A DNA stretch of 64,000 nt, from positions 1-64,000 of the forward strand of contig CAYQMG010000020.1 of assembly GCA_964418585.1 (NCBI GenBank). The letters run 5' to 3'. Below, piece after piece: positions 52,999 through 61,111 of this stretch. The notes below the pieces were generated by a model. It searched no databases. It had not been told where the DNA came from and was given only the letters and a program-made list of their open reading frames with translations. The position numbers and the translations under genes were made by a program. The DNA comes from JAJRTE01 sp964418585. Lineage in GTDB: Bacteria; Myxococcota_A; UBA796; JAJRTE01. Each line of letters begins with the position of its first letter. Position 1 is the first letter of the stretch.

Positions 52999-54504
52999 AT
53001 GGACGAGCGTGAGACAACGGGGGCGGGAGAGACCGCGACGGGAGGGGCAGGCGCGGTGGACCTTCCGGTCGTCGCGATCATCGGTCGGCCGAACGTGGGC
53101 AAGTCCACCTTTTTCAACCGCATGACCGGTGCCCGCCGGGCGCTCACCCATGACCGGCCGGGTGTGACTCGAGATCGGCACTACGCCGAGGCGGAGTACC
53201 TGGGCAACTGGTTCGTACTGATCGACACCGGCGGGTTCGAGCCCGATTCTCCGGCGGACGACGTGTTCGGCCAGGTGCGCGATCAGGCCCTGGTGGCCAT
53301 CGACGAGGCCGACGTGGTGCTGGCGTTTTTCGACGCGCGCACGGGAATCATGCCGGGTGACTTCGAGATTGCGTCCATGCTGCGGGCCTCCCAAAAGCCG
53401 GTCCTGTTCGTGGTGAACAAGGTGGATCGCGCGAGCCTCGAGCTGGATGCCATGGAGTTTTACCAACTGGGAGTCGACGAGCTGTTTTTCATCTCCGCCG
53501 AGCATGCCCGGGGAGTGGAACCGCTTCTCGAGGCGCTGGTGGAACGTCTTCCGGTTCACGTCACGTGGGAGGACCGGGACCGGCTGCTTGCCGAGGAAGC
53601 TGGTTGGACCGAGGCGGAAGCCGGGGGGGGCGGTCCGGATGGCAGGGGGCTCGAGGAGGAAGACGGCGGAGAAAGGAGGAGAGGGGAAGAGGGGAAAGGG
53701 CGGAAGCGTCCACCCGTGATTCGCGTCGCGCTGGTAGGGCGTCCCAACGTGGGCAAGTCCTCCCTGGCCAACCGGCTCCTTGGCCGAAAGCGGCAGGTCA
53801 TTCACCCCGAGGCAGGGACCACCCGGGACTCGGTGGATATCCCGTGGCGCGTGGACGGTCGCCGCTACACCCTCATCGATACGGCGGGGGTACGACGCAA
53901 GGCCCGGATCTCGGACAAGCTCGAGCAGTTTACCGTAATCAAGGCGTTCAAGGCCATTTCGCGCTGTGACGTCGCTCTGTTGCTCATCGATGCCACCGAG
54001 GGGGTGACTTCCCAGGAGCAGAGGCTTGCCGGCATGATCCGCGAGAAAGGGCGCGGGGTGATCGTGATCGTGAACAAGTGGGACCTGGTCGGCAAGTCCA
54101 CCGACCGGGAAGCCTACACCGAGGACCTGTTGGATCAACTCGAGCACATCCGGCACGCCCCGGTCCATTTCCTGTCTGCACTCACCGGTGCCGGGGTGGA
54201 CGCTGTCCCGGACCTCATCGATGCGGTGGCCGACGAGGTCTACCGGCACGTTCCCACGCCAGCGTTCAACCGCTTCCTCGAGGAGGTTACCACAGCCCAT
54301 ACGCCCCCCATCTTCAAGAACCGCGTGGTCAAGATCTTCTATGGCACCCAGGTACGGGTCCGTCCGCCCACGTTCCTCCTCGCCGCCAACCACCCGGCCG
54401 GAATTCGCCCCGACTACCGACGGTACCTGGTCAACCAGCTCCGGAAACGCTTCGGGTTCCAGGGAACACCAGTGCACCTGGTCGTGAGGGCGCGCCGACA
54501 CTGA
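52999..54504 (+). CDS. der: Ribosome-assembly GTPase Der (EngA)
   Basis: The 501-aa protein carries two GTPase domains (G1 GRPNVGKSTFFN and GRPNVGKSSLAN; G4 NKVD and NKWD) and a KH-like C-terminus (FLLAANHPAGIRPDYRRYL). Between the G domains a Glu/Gly/Arg-rich low-complexity insert of about 25 residues (about 208-233) is present. Der matures the 50S subunit. Last gene of the long operon. Confidence 0.96.
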   Translation: MDERETTGAGETATGGAGAVDLPVVAIIGRPNVGKSTFFNRMTGARRALTHDRPGVTRDRHYAEAEYLGNWFVLIDTGGFEPDSPADDVFGQVRDQALVAIDEADVVLAFFDARTGIMPGDFEIASMLRASQKPVLFVVNKVDRASLELDAMEFYQLGVDELFFISAEHARGVEPLLEALVERLPVHVTWEDRDRLLAEEAGWTEAEAGGGGPDGRGLEEEDGGERRRGEEGKGRKRPPVIRVALVGRPNVGKSSLANRLLGRKRQVIHPEAGTTRDSVDIPWRVDGRRYTLIDTAGVRRKARISDKLEQFTVIKAFKAISRCDVALLLIDATEGVTSQEQRLAGMIREKGRGVIVIVNKWDLVGKSTDREAYTEDLLDQLEHIRHAPVHFLSALTGAGVDAVPDLIDAVADEVYRHVPTPAFNRFLEEVTTAHTPPIFKNRVVKIFYGTQVRVRPPTFLLAANHPAGIRPDYRRYLVNQLRKRFGFQGTPVHLVVRARRH

Positions 54505-54612
54505 CCGCGACCACCGCCAACCAACCTCACCCGTATGCGCCCTCGAGCACACCCCGAACGCACGCCGGACGGTACGGTGCGGCAGGTCTTTGACCTGTTC
54601 GGTGCAAACGCC

Positions 54613-54641
54613 TTGACAACCCGTGCTCTCAAGACTACACT
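54613..54641 (+). promoter_or_regulatory. Sigma70-like promoter for the YfgM-like/BamB-like pair
   Basis: Perfect TTGACA (54613-54618), 17-nt spacer, TACACT (54636-54641; four of six). The TTG start lies 59 nt downstream. Confidence 0.6.
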
Positions 54642-54700
54642 CCCTCCGTTTCAACGGACACGACCGGTTTCCTTTCGGTGCCAGCCAGGAGGTACACACG

Positions 54701-55594
54701 TTGGCAGCAACCAAGAAGAGCGCGCCCGGCAAGTCGCGCGCCCCGGGGGCATTGCCCGATCGCAGTCGAAAGGTGGGTGCAGGCGAGGTCGACGCCGCCG
54801 AAGTCCTTGCCCAGACATCCGCAGGCCTCGTCAATTTCGTGTACGACCACCGGGTCGCCATCTCGGCGGCCATCGTCGGCATCTTCGCCATCGCCGGCGC
54901 CTCCACCCTGTGGCGTCATTTCCACGAAAACAAGAACGAGGAAGGCATCGCCCGTATCTATGAGGTCACCAAGAAACTCCCCGACGACGCCGACCCGCTC
55001 GCGAACCTCGGTATCGACCTCTCGGACGTGAAGCGTTCCGACGAGGAGATCGCCCGACGCAACACCGCCTACCTCGAGGTCGCACAGGAACTCGAAAAGG
55101 TCGGCGATACCTACGCCTCGGTGCCGGCCGGACACCTCGCTTACCTCGAGCGCGGGAGGCTCCTCAAGAAGGCCGGCAAGCTCGATCTGGCTGTTGAGGC
55201 CTTTCGAAAGGCGCTGGAGTCGGCGGGCAGCGAGCCCACTTTCCAGTTCGCCGCACTGAGTGGACTCGGCAATACCTTGCGGGACCAGGAGAAATATGAC
55301 GAGGCCGAAACCGTGTTCAAGCAAATGGCCGACCTCGAAGGCTTCTGGCGCCAGCAGGGGCTCATCGAACTGGGCCGAACTCAGGAACTGAAGAACGACA
55401 TCGCGGCTGCCATCGCCACCTACAAAACGTTCCTCGAGGATTTCCCGAACGCAGCAGCGGCAGACGACGTGGCGGCCCGGATAGAAACCCTCAAGGCCAA
55501 ACAGGCTCCCTCGGGCGGCCTCAACACCGCCCAGGACGACGACAGCGGTGCACCAGCAGGGTCCGCCGCTTCCTCCACCGACGAGGCCCACTAG
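54701..55594 (+). CDS. YfgM-like membrane-anchored TPR protein
   Basis: The 297-aa protein has a charged cytoplasmic start, one transmembrane helix (VAISAAIVGIFAIAGASTLW, about 52-71), a helical spacer and TPR units (AYLERGRLLKKAGKLDLAVE, ALSGLGNTLRDQEKYDEAE, DIAAAIATYKTFLEDFP). This resembles YfgM/ancillary SecYEG factors and BamD-like tethers. I start at TTG 54701 because AGGAGG lies 7 nt before it. A BamB-like gene follows, as yfgM-bamB do in proteobacteria before der. Confidence 0.8.
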   Translation: MAATKKSAPGKSRAPGALPDRSRKVGAGEVDAAEVLAQTSAGLVNFVYDHRVAISAAIVGIFAIAGASTLWRHFHENKNEEGIARIYEVTKKLPDDADPLANLGIDLSDVKRSDEEIARRNTAYLEVAQELEKVGDTYASVPAGHLAYLERGRLLKKAGKLDLAVEAFRKALESAGSEPTFQFAALSGLGNTLRDQEKYDEAETVFKQMADLEGFWRQQGLIELGRTQELKNDIAAAIATYKTFLEDFPNAAAADDVAARIETLKAKQAPSGGLNTAQDDDSGAPAGSAASSTDEAH

Positions 55595-55613
55595 GGTGGG
55601 GGGTGCCCCGACC

Positions 55614-56885
55614 ATGGCCGCTTCCGTTCATCTCCTCGCCTTGCTCCTTTTGGTCTCCCACGGCGACCAACCATCATTGCTGCGCGTCACTCCAGACCGC
55701 GTCCCGGACGGACCCTTCGGCATCACCGAACCCGGCAGGGCGCCGATCCCGGAAAAAAACGCCCATCCGCTCCACATCCTCTGGCAACGGCCGCTCCCAC
55801 CCGAGTCGGTCCATGCCTGGCGACAGCCAGAACGGGCGACCCCTCTCATTCGCCAGGACGATGTCATCGTCGGAACCTCCCGCGCCAGCGGCCTGTTCGT
55901 GTTCGAACGCCAGACCGGCGCTCTCCTGAAACGGATCCCGACGGCAGGACCGGTCGAGGCTCCCATACAGCAGCTCGATCCGTCCGGCGACCTCATTTTC
56001 GGCGATACCGCCGGCTTCGTCTATCGCATGACACCATCCGGGACCGTGCGCTGGAAACACGAATCCATCGGGCCGGTCGTGGACGCCTGTACGGCCGGAC
56101 ACGGCAAGGTTCTCTACCGGGCCGTGGATGGAAGCCTCGTCGCCCTCGACCTCGAAACCGGTGAAACCCTTTGGACTTATCGACGCGGACCCCGATATCG
56201 CCCAGGCCTCGCCATCTTCGGCGCCAGCGTCCCCGTGTTCACACCAAACGGCGCCATCGTCGCAGGGTTCTCCGACGGCACCGTGGTGGCCCTCCGCCAG
56301 GAAGACGGCGCGCTCAAGTGGGACAGACGCATCAGCGCAGGGGAACGCTGGACCGACGTCGACACACAGCCCGTCCTCCTCCAGGACAACCGCATCGTGG
56401 TCGCCGCTTACCTCGGACCCACTGCTTGCATCCAGGCCGATACCGGCGAGGAGTTGTGGCGTGTCGACAGCGTGGGCGCCGAGGGAAGGCCGCTCGTCAA
56501 GAACAACACCATCTACCTTTCCACCACCAACGGCGCCGTGCTCGCACTCGCCGCGGCAAACGGCCACCGCGTCTGGCGCTTCGAACTCCCGGACGGACGC
56601 ATCGCCACCAGTCCCACGTGGTGGCGACGACACCTCCTCGTGGGCGACGTGCGCGGTCAAATCCACATCATCGATCCTGTCACCGGTGAAGAACGGTGGT
56701 ACTCCAGATTCGACACCGTGATCACCGGTTTCTCCGGCGCACTCGCCGCAGACGAAAGCCTCGTGTTCGGGGTGAGCGACGGTGGCTGGGTCTACGCCTT
56801 TGCTCCGGACGATTTCATACCCACCCCCACGCCAAGCCGACGCGACGACTGGCAATCCCTCTGGGCAGGACCCGATCAACCCTGA
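55614..56885 (+). CDS. BamB-like PQQ beta-propeller protein
   Basis: The 423-aa protein has a signal peptide (MAASVHLLALLLLVS) and PQQ-type blades with repeated D-x-x-T-G-x-x-x-W motifs (DLETGETLWTYRRG, DTGEELWRVD, DPVTGEERWYSRF). BamB scaffolds outer-membrane protein insertion with BamA; a PQQ dehydrogenase is unlikely because no catalytic Asp/Ca site is evident. It is the second gene after the TTG-initiated TPR gene, a yfgM-bamB order seen in proteobacteria near der. No lipobox is clear, unlike E. coli BamB. Confidence 0.75.
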   Translation: MAASVHLLALLLLVSHGDQPSLLRVTPDRVPDGPFGITEPGRAPIPEKNAHPLHILWQRPLPPESVHAWRQPERATPLIRQDDVIVGTSRASGLFVFERQTGALLKRIPTAGPVEAPIQQLDPSGDLIFGDTAGFVYRMTPSGTVRWKHESIGPVVDACTAGHGKVLYRAVDGSLVALDLETGETLWTYRRGPRYRPGLAIFGASVPVFTPNGAIVAGFSDGTVVALRQEDGALKWDRRISAGERWTDVDTQPVLLQDNRIVVAAYLGPTACIQADTGEELWRVDSVGAEGRPLVKNNTIYLSTTNGAVLALAAANGHRVWRFELPDGRIATSPTWWRRHLLVGDVRGQIHIIDPVTGEERWYSRFDTVITGFSGALAADESLVFGVSDGGWVYAFAPDDFIPTPTPSRRDDWQSLWAGPDQP

Positions 56886-57017
56886 TCGATGGTCGATGCT
56901 GACCTCGAACGCCCACGTTCGCCCTCAGGCGGGTCGGTGGCCCGCGTCTCGTTTCTCGACGACATCGCTTCCGAGCCCACACGTTGCGCTGGAGGCGACC
57001 GCGATGCCCAGTGTCGG

Positions 57018-57031
57018 ATAAGATATCTTAT
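57018..57031. promoter_or_regulatory. Perfect 14-bp AT-rich palindrome
   Basis: ATAAGATATCTTAT is its own reverse complement and stands out in a high-GC context. It could be a repressor operator or a recombination/attachment core; no adjacent regulator gene is present. Confidence 0.45.
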
Positions 57032-57037
57032 GTAAAC

Positions 57038-57069
57038 TTCGAGCCAGATCCAGTTCGAGCCAGATCCAG
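57038..57069 (+). repeat. Exact 16-bp tandem duplication
   Basis: TTCGAGCCAGATCCAG occurs twice head to tail (57038-57053 and 57054-57069), six bases after the palindrome. Confidence 0.9.
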
Positions 57070-57288
57070 TCGGGGCCACCCCATCGCTCGTTCCAATAGC
57101 CATCCCCAACCGACATGCGCCACAGGTGGCGCTTTTTTCCAGGATGGCGCCAAAATGTCCCGCCCGGGTTTTCCACAATCCGGTGATGATGTGTGTGGCG
57201 CAATTGTCCCGCGGGTCCGCGGCGTTCCACTTGTCTCGGCTGGACGGCGCTCCCGGTCCCGGCAAGCGCTCGAGAGCATGGAGCGGTG

Positions 57289-58413
57289 TTATCGAGCGCT
57301 ATTGTGGAATCGTCTCGCGGCCAGGTCGTAGATCCGGCCGAGCGCGTGCACCATGTTCGGGAGCGAGGAGATTCGTTCGACCGTTTTTCTGGCGTTCCGG
57401 GTCCGCACCGCGCGTTCTTCCGGTCTGGTGAGGGCGTCGAGGATGGCGGTTGCGAGTGCGTGCGGGTCTCGGGGTGGGACGAGCCATCCGGTTCTGTTGG
57501 AAACGAGTTCCGGGATACCTCCCGCGGCGGCGGCGACCACGGGGCACCGGGACCACTGAGCATCGAGGATGGAGGTGTTGAGTCCCTCCTGGCAGCTTGG
57601 GACGACCAGGAGGTCGGCGGCCTGAATCCAGTCGACCGGGTCGTGCCGGTGACCCAGGAACCGAACGGTGGAGGCGCTGTTGGTGCGTGCCACCTGGCGC
57701 TCGAGGGTCGTTTTCAGGGGCCCGTCTCCCACGATGGCCAGACGGACCCCCGGGAAGCGGGCCCGGATTGAGGGCATGGCCTCGAGCAGATACCGGTGTC
57801 CCTTGTGATCGACGAGCGCTCCGACCACCAGCAGCAGCGGGTGAGCGCCGTCGTTCCCGAGCAGTTCCCGTCTCAGTCCGGCCACCCTGTCCGGAGCGAT
57901 TTGAGGCGGCTCCGGAACGGAACTCCGCACCACGAAGACCCGATCCGGCTCGATGCCGGCCCGGAGCAAGACGCCGGCCACGAACTCCGAAACGGCCACA
58001 AAGGCCTGCACGTGAGGGGACCGATACTTGAGTCGCGATATCGGATGGGTGGCAGGTTCAAAATCGACTCGACGATGCACGACCAGAGGAACGGCGGGCC
58101 CCCGGGCAACCGCCATCCAGGCCAGTCCGTGGGTGTGAGACGTGTGGGCGTGCACGACGTCGGGCGCCGACAGGGCGATGAGACGACGGAGGCGTCGCAC
58201 CGATTCCAGGTCCCACTCTCCCCTCGAGGACAGAGGATATGTGGGCACCCCGGCCAGCCGAGCCCTCGCTTGCAGAGGACTCCCGGGAGAACAGACGATC
58301 CATGGGCGCTCCCCCTGCCTCTGTTGCTCCCTCGCCACGAGGAACACCTGACGCTCACCTCCACGCCAGGTGTCGGCGGTGTCCAGGTGCAGAATACGAC
58401 GGGGTCGCTTCAT
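57289..58413 (-). CDS. GT4-family glycosyltransferase
   Basis: The 374-aa GT-B enzyme opens RILHLDTADTWRGGERQ, contains VVHAHTSHTHGL, LLVVGALVDHKGHRYLLEA and the donor-site region PSCQEGLNTSILDAQ. The usual E-x7-E is E-x7-D here. It probably adds a sugar to an LPS or surface glycan given its place at the end of the lipid A/KDO cluster. The Trm112-like gene lies 53 nt upstream. Donor and acceptor are not determined. Confidence 0.88.
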   Translation of the reverse strand: MKRPRRILHLDTADTWRGGERQVFLVAREQQRQGERPWIVCSPGSPLQARARLAGVPTYPLSSRGEWDLESVRRLRRLIALSAPDVVHAHTSHTHGLAWMAVARGPAVPLVVHRRVDFEPATHPISRLKYRSPHVQAFVAVSEFVAGVLLRAGIEPDRVFVVRSSVPEPPQIAPDRVAGLRRELLGNDGAHPLLLVVGALVDHKGHRYLLEAMPSIRARFPGVRLAIVGDGPLKTTLERQVARTNSASTVRFLGHRHDPVDWIQAADLLVVPSCQEGLNTSILDAQWSRCPVVAAAAGGIPELVSNRTGWLVPPRDPHALATAILDALTRPEERAVRTRNARKTVERISSLPNMVHALGRIYDLAARRFHNSAR

Positions 58414-58466
58414 GGGGCTCGCTTCATGTCGTGAACTTGTCCGGGTGGATTCTCGGCGAGACGGGA

Positions 58467-58721
58467 CTACTGCTGGAGGGGAATGGCAGCGTCGGTCAAC
58501 ATGATCGGGATGTCGTTTCGCACCACGTAGAGAATCGTGCCGTCCTCCCGCACAAGCCCCCCCTCCAGGTGCTGTTTCACCGGCGTACCACTCCTGTCCC
58601 GAAGCCGCCCTTCATCGACCATTTGATTCAGACGGGCCAGGACATCGGTTCTGGCCAGCTTGAGCGGCTGGTGGCTTTCCGGGCAGACCAATATTTTCAA
58701 CAAACTGTCAGAGAATGCCAT
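58467..58721 (-). CDS. Trm112-like small protein
   Basis: The 84-aa protein has LLKILVCPESHQPL and a late LYVVRNDIPIML, the Trm112/UPF0434 signature. The usual second zinc Cys pair is absent, as in many bacterial members (YcaR). In bacteria this family lies beside lpxK, kdsB or methyltransferases and may stabilise partner enzymes. GGAGGT precedes ATG 58721. Confidence 0.8.
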   Translation of the reverse strand: MAFSDSLLKILVCPESHQPLKLARTDVLARLNQMVDEGRLRDRSGTPVKQHLEGGLVREDGTILYVVRNDIPIMLTDAAIPLQQ

Positions 58722-59003
58722 CTCTCGACCTCCGGCTCCATGATTCTCGAGAACCCGGGCCCACGGGGGCGGGGTCCATGCCCCTGTCGATCCAGTCAAT
58801 AGACGTGTGAAGCGCCGGCCCAGGGACCGACCCGACCGGTTTGCCCTCTTGTGCGCGGCCGGCCCTGTTGTTCGCTGCCGGCGACTCGTTCGGCGCAGCC
58901 TGCCAGGACCGGCACGTCCAACAGGAGAGACTACCCGGCTCTGGTCGAAAGATCAAGCAACCAGTTGCACATTGTGTGCAAACTTCGCCATCGGGCGGGC
59001 AGG
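58722..59003. other. 282-bp gap within the LPS gene run, holding a 17-bp inverted repeat
   Basis: No gene is evident. The inverted repeat at 58965-58981 lies just past the 3' end of the LpxL-type gene and could regulate the downstream Trm112-like/glycosyltransferase pair. Confidence 0.4.
58965..58981. promoter_or_regulatory. Inverted repeat TTGCACA-TTG-TGTGCAA
   Basis: Two perfect 7-nt arms around a 3-nt centre form a 17-bp operator-like element. It resembles sites of dimeric HTH regulators; it could also be a small terminator stem without T-tract. Confidence 0.5.
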
Positions 59004-60023
59004 CTAAGGGATATTCGAGCTGGATGGGTGTTGCGCTTGTCCCGGCGTTTCCGGCAATTCGTGCTCGGAGCCGTCTGCCCGAGGCAACCGCTTCGGTGGT
59101 TGGGTTTTCCATCTTCTGTGCACCCAAAGCCACTGGTCCGGTGTTGTACGCACCTCTGCCTCGATCAGGTGGGTGAAGGTTTGGGTCATCGCCACGATAC
59201 GGGCGTGCTGGCCACCGTTGATGTTTCCTGTCACTTCAGGGAGGCACCGGACCAGGTGGCGACGTGGGGACAGGCGTCGTGTGAACACCGGGATCACGGG
59301 AGCCCGGGTGCGGAGGGCGAGGACGGCGAGACTGTCGAGAGTGCAGGCTGGGCGGTCGAAGAACTGGACGAACACGCCCCGATCCGCGTGCATGTTTTGG
59401 TCGAGCATGAAAACGACGATGTGGCCTTGGCGCAGGGCCCGCAACACGGCGAACACGGATCCGCGCTCGGGCAGTATCCGGATTCCGGCGGCTGCTCGAT
59501 ATCCCATCCAGATCTCCCGTGCGAGAGGCGATCTTGGCGTGCGTGAGACGATGTGGAGCGGCAAGCCCTCGGCCGCTGCTGCGGCGGCCAGGAGGTCGAA
59601 GGCGCCGATGTGGGCGCAGAGTACGAGGACCCCGTGTCCTTTTGCGCGTGCGTTCTCCAGGTGGTGTCTTCCTTCCCACTGGAACTTCGAGATGAGCCGT
59701 GGCCGGTCGAGGAACGGGAGCGTCAAGAACTCGAGGTAGTTGAGTGCGAGATGATAGCCCATTCTTCTGGCGATGCGTGTTCGTTCGGCCCGGGAGAGGG
59801 TTTCACCAAATGCGGATTCCAGGTTCTGAAGCGCCACCTTTCGCCGTACTGGAATCAAGTGAAACCAGATGAAGGCGAGGAACCGGGCAACCAGCGCCAG
59901 GCACGGTGCGGGGCATGCGCTCAGCAATCGTCCGATCCCGCGCACGAGGGCCGCCAGGACGCGACTGGGGGCGGTGAGGGTGTGGTCGTGACCTGTGTTC
60001 GTTCTGGTTGGGGCACGGGTCAT
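59004..60023 (-). CDS. LpxL/HtrB-type lipid A acyltransferase
   Basis: The 339-aa inner-membrane enzyme has an N-terminal hydrophobic segment (LALVARFLAFIWFHLIPV), ALQNLESAFGE, the H-x4-D motif in CAHIGAFDLL and MLDQNMHADRGVFVQFF. It adds a secondary acyl chain to lipid A or its precursor. Its start overlaps the lpxK stop by 4 nt (ATGA). Whether it is LpxL- or LpxM-like cannot be told from sequence alone. Confidence 0.88.
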   Translation of the reverse strand: MTRAPTRTNTGHDHTLTAPSRVLAALVRGIGRLLSACPAPCLALVARFLAFIWFHLIPVRRKVALQNLESAFGETLSRAERTRIARRMGYHLALNYLEFLTLPFLDRPRLISKFQWEGRHHLENARAKGHGVLVLCAHIGAFDLLAAAAAAEGLPLHIVSRTPRSPLAREIWMGYRAAAGIRILPERGSVFAVLRALRQGHIVVFMLDQNMHADRGVFVQFFDRPACTLDSLAVLALRTRAPVIPVFTRRLSPRRHLVRCLPEVTGNINGGQHARIVAMTQTFTHLIEAEVRTTPDQWLWVHRRWKTQPPKRLPRADGSEHELPETPGQAQHPSSSNIP

Positions 60024-61111
60024 CGGTCTCTCTCCAGCCGTCTGCTCATCGCGGTTTGGAGGTGGTGCCGGAGGAGGTCTGCGCCATGCACGATTTCGAC
60101 GGAAACTTCAACCACGAAGAGTGGCATGGGAACCAGGTGCTGAAGTGGATGCTCGTCGAAACGAACGGCGTCCTTTTCGGTGACAACGATTCCTCCTGCG
60201 CCTGCCCGTGCCGCCCTGCGGGCGATGGCGTTCAGGTGCTCGAGACCGATCGGGTGGTGGTCGGCAATCCAGGTTTCTCCGGTGACTGTGCACCCTTCGG
60301 CCCTCAACAGGCCCCCTACCCTTTCCGGCCGGCCGGTCGCGGTGACCACGTGGAGTGCGGGGCAGCCATGCCGGGGGTCTGGTTCGGGGTCTGTTGCGTG
60401 AGACCGTGTCCGCCAGGCTTCGTAGGGGCGCACAGAGCGGATACGATACCGGGAAAGAACCGTCGGCCGGCGGAGGTGCGAACGTTCCTGCGGGGGGCCT
60501 GGCACGGTGCCATCTCCATGGTGTTGCCAGACGATGGTGGCTCTCTGCAACGCTTCCCGGGGTTCGCGCAGCATACCTCGAGGGAGGAGCTGGACTCCTG
60601 GAACGGGTGGAACCACGACGATGTCCAGGTCCCGTTCCAGGGCGAGGTGCTGAAACCCGTCGTCCAGGATGACCCAGTCGGCTGCGTCGATGAGTCGGGG
60701 CAGTACCCGGTGGCGGGCGGGCGAAACCGCGATGATGGCTCGAGGCAACCAACGTTTCAGGAGCCGCGGTTCGTCACCGACCAGGGAGGTCGGATCCAGA
60801 GGCTGCACGAAATGCGGATGGCGACGGAGGCGATTCCCGTAACCTCGAGTCACGATTGCGGGGCGTCCAGGCAGGTGCTCTGCGAGGAAGCGGACGATGG
60901 CGGTCTTTCCAGTTCCGCCAACCTCGAGGTTGCCAACGGAGAGAATCGGCAACGGAGCCTGAAAACGCGGGACCCACCCCTGTCGATAGGCGTGGACTCG
61001 AGCCGTGACTGCCTGGCGAAAGAGAAACGCGGCGGCGGAAAGGGCGAAGCGCCGGGGACCTCGAGCGCCTCGCCAGGCAGCGATCGTCTCTGGGGAAGGG
61101 AGCCAGGTCAC
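60020..61111 (-). CDS. lpxK: Tetraacyldisaccharide 4'-kinase
   Basis: The 363-aa protein has the Walker A variant SVGNLEVGGTGKT, IVTRGYGNRL, VILDDGFQHLALERD and VVTEKDAVRF, all LpxK hallmarks. It phosphorylates the 4' position of the lipid A precursor at the inner membrane. GTG 61111 overlaps the stop of the WaaA fusion (GTGA), and the acyltransferase overlaps its 3' end. Confidence 0.94.
   Translation of the reverse strand: MTWLPSPETIAAWRGARGPRRFALSAAAFLFRQAVTARVHAYRQGWVPRFQAPLPILSVGNLEVGGTGKTAIVRFLAEHLPGRPAIVTRGYGNRLRRHPHFVQPLDPTSLVGDEPRLLKRWLPRAIIAVSPARHRVLPRLIDAADWVILDDGFQHLALERDLDIVVVPPVPGVQLLPRGMLREPREALQRATIVWQHHGDGTVPGPPQERSHLRRPTVLSRYRIRSVRPYEAWRTRSHATDPEPDPRHGCPALHVVTATGRPERVGGLLRAEGCTVTGETWIADHHPIGLEHLNAIARRAARAGAGGIVVTEKDAVRFDEHPLQHLVPMPLFVVEVSVEIVHGADLLRHHLQTAMSRRLERDR

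Larger units (their letters stand above)
56886..57288. other. 403-bp intergenic region with palindrome and tandem repeat
   Basis: No gene is supported here. The segment lies between convergent genes (BamB-like on plus, glycosyltransferase on minus). It holds a 14-bp AT-rich palindrome at 57018-57031 and a 16-bp tandem repeat at 57038-57069, in a locally AT-richer pocket. Confidence 0.55.
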
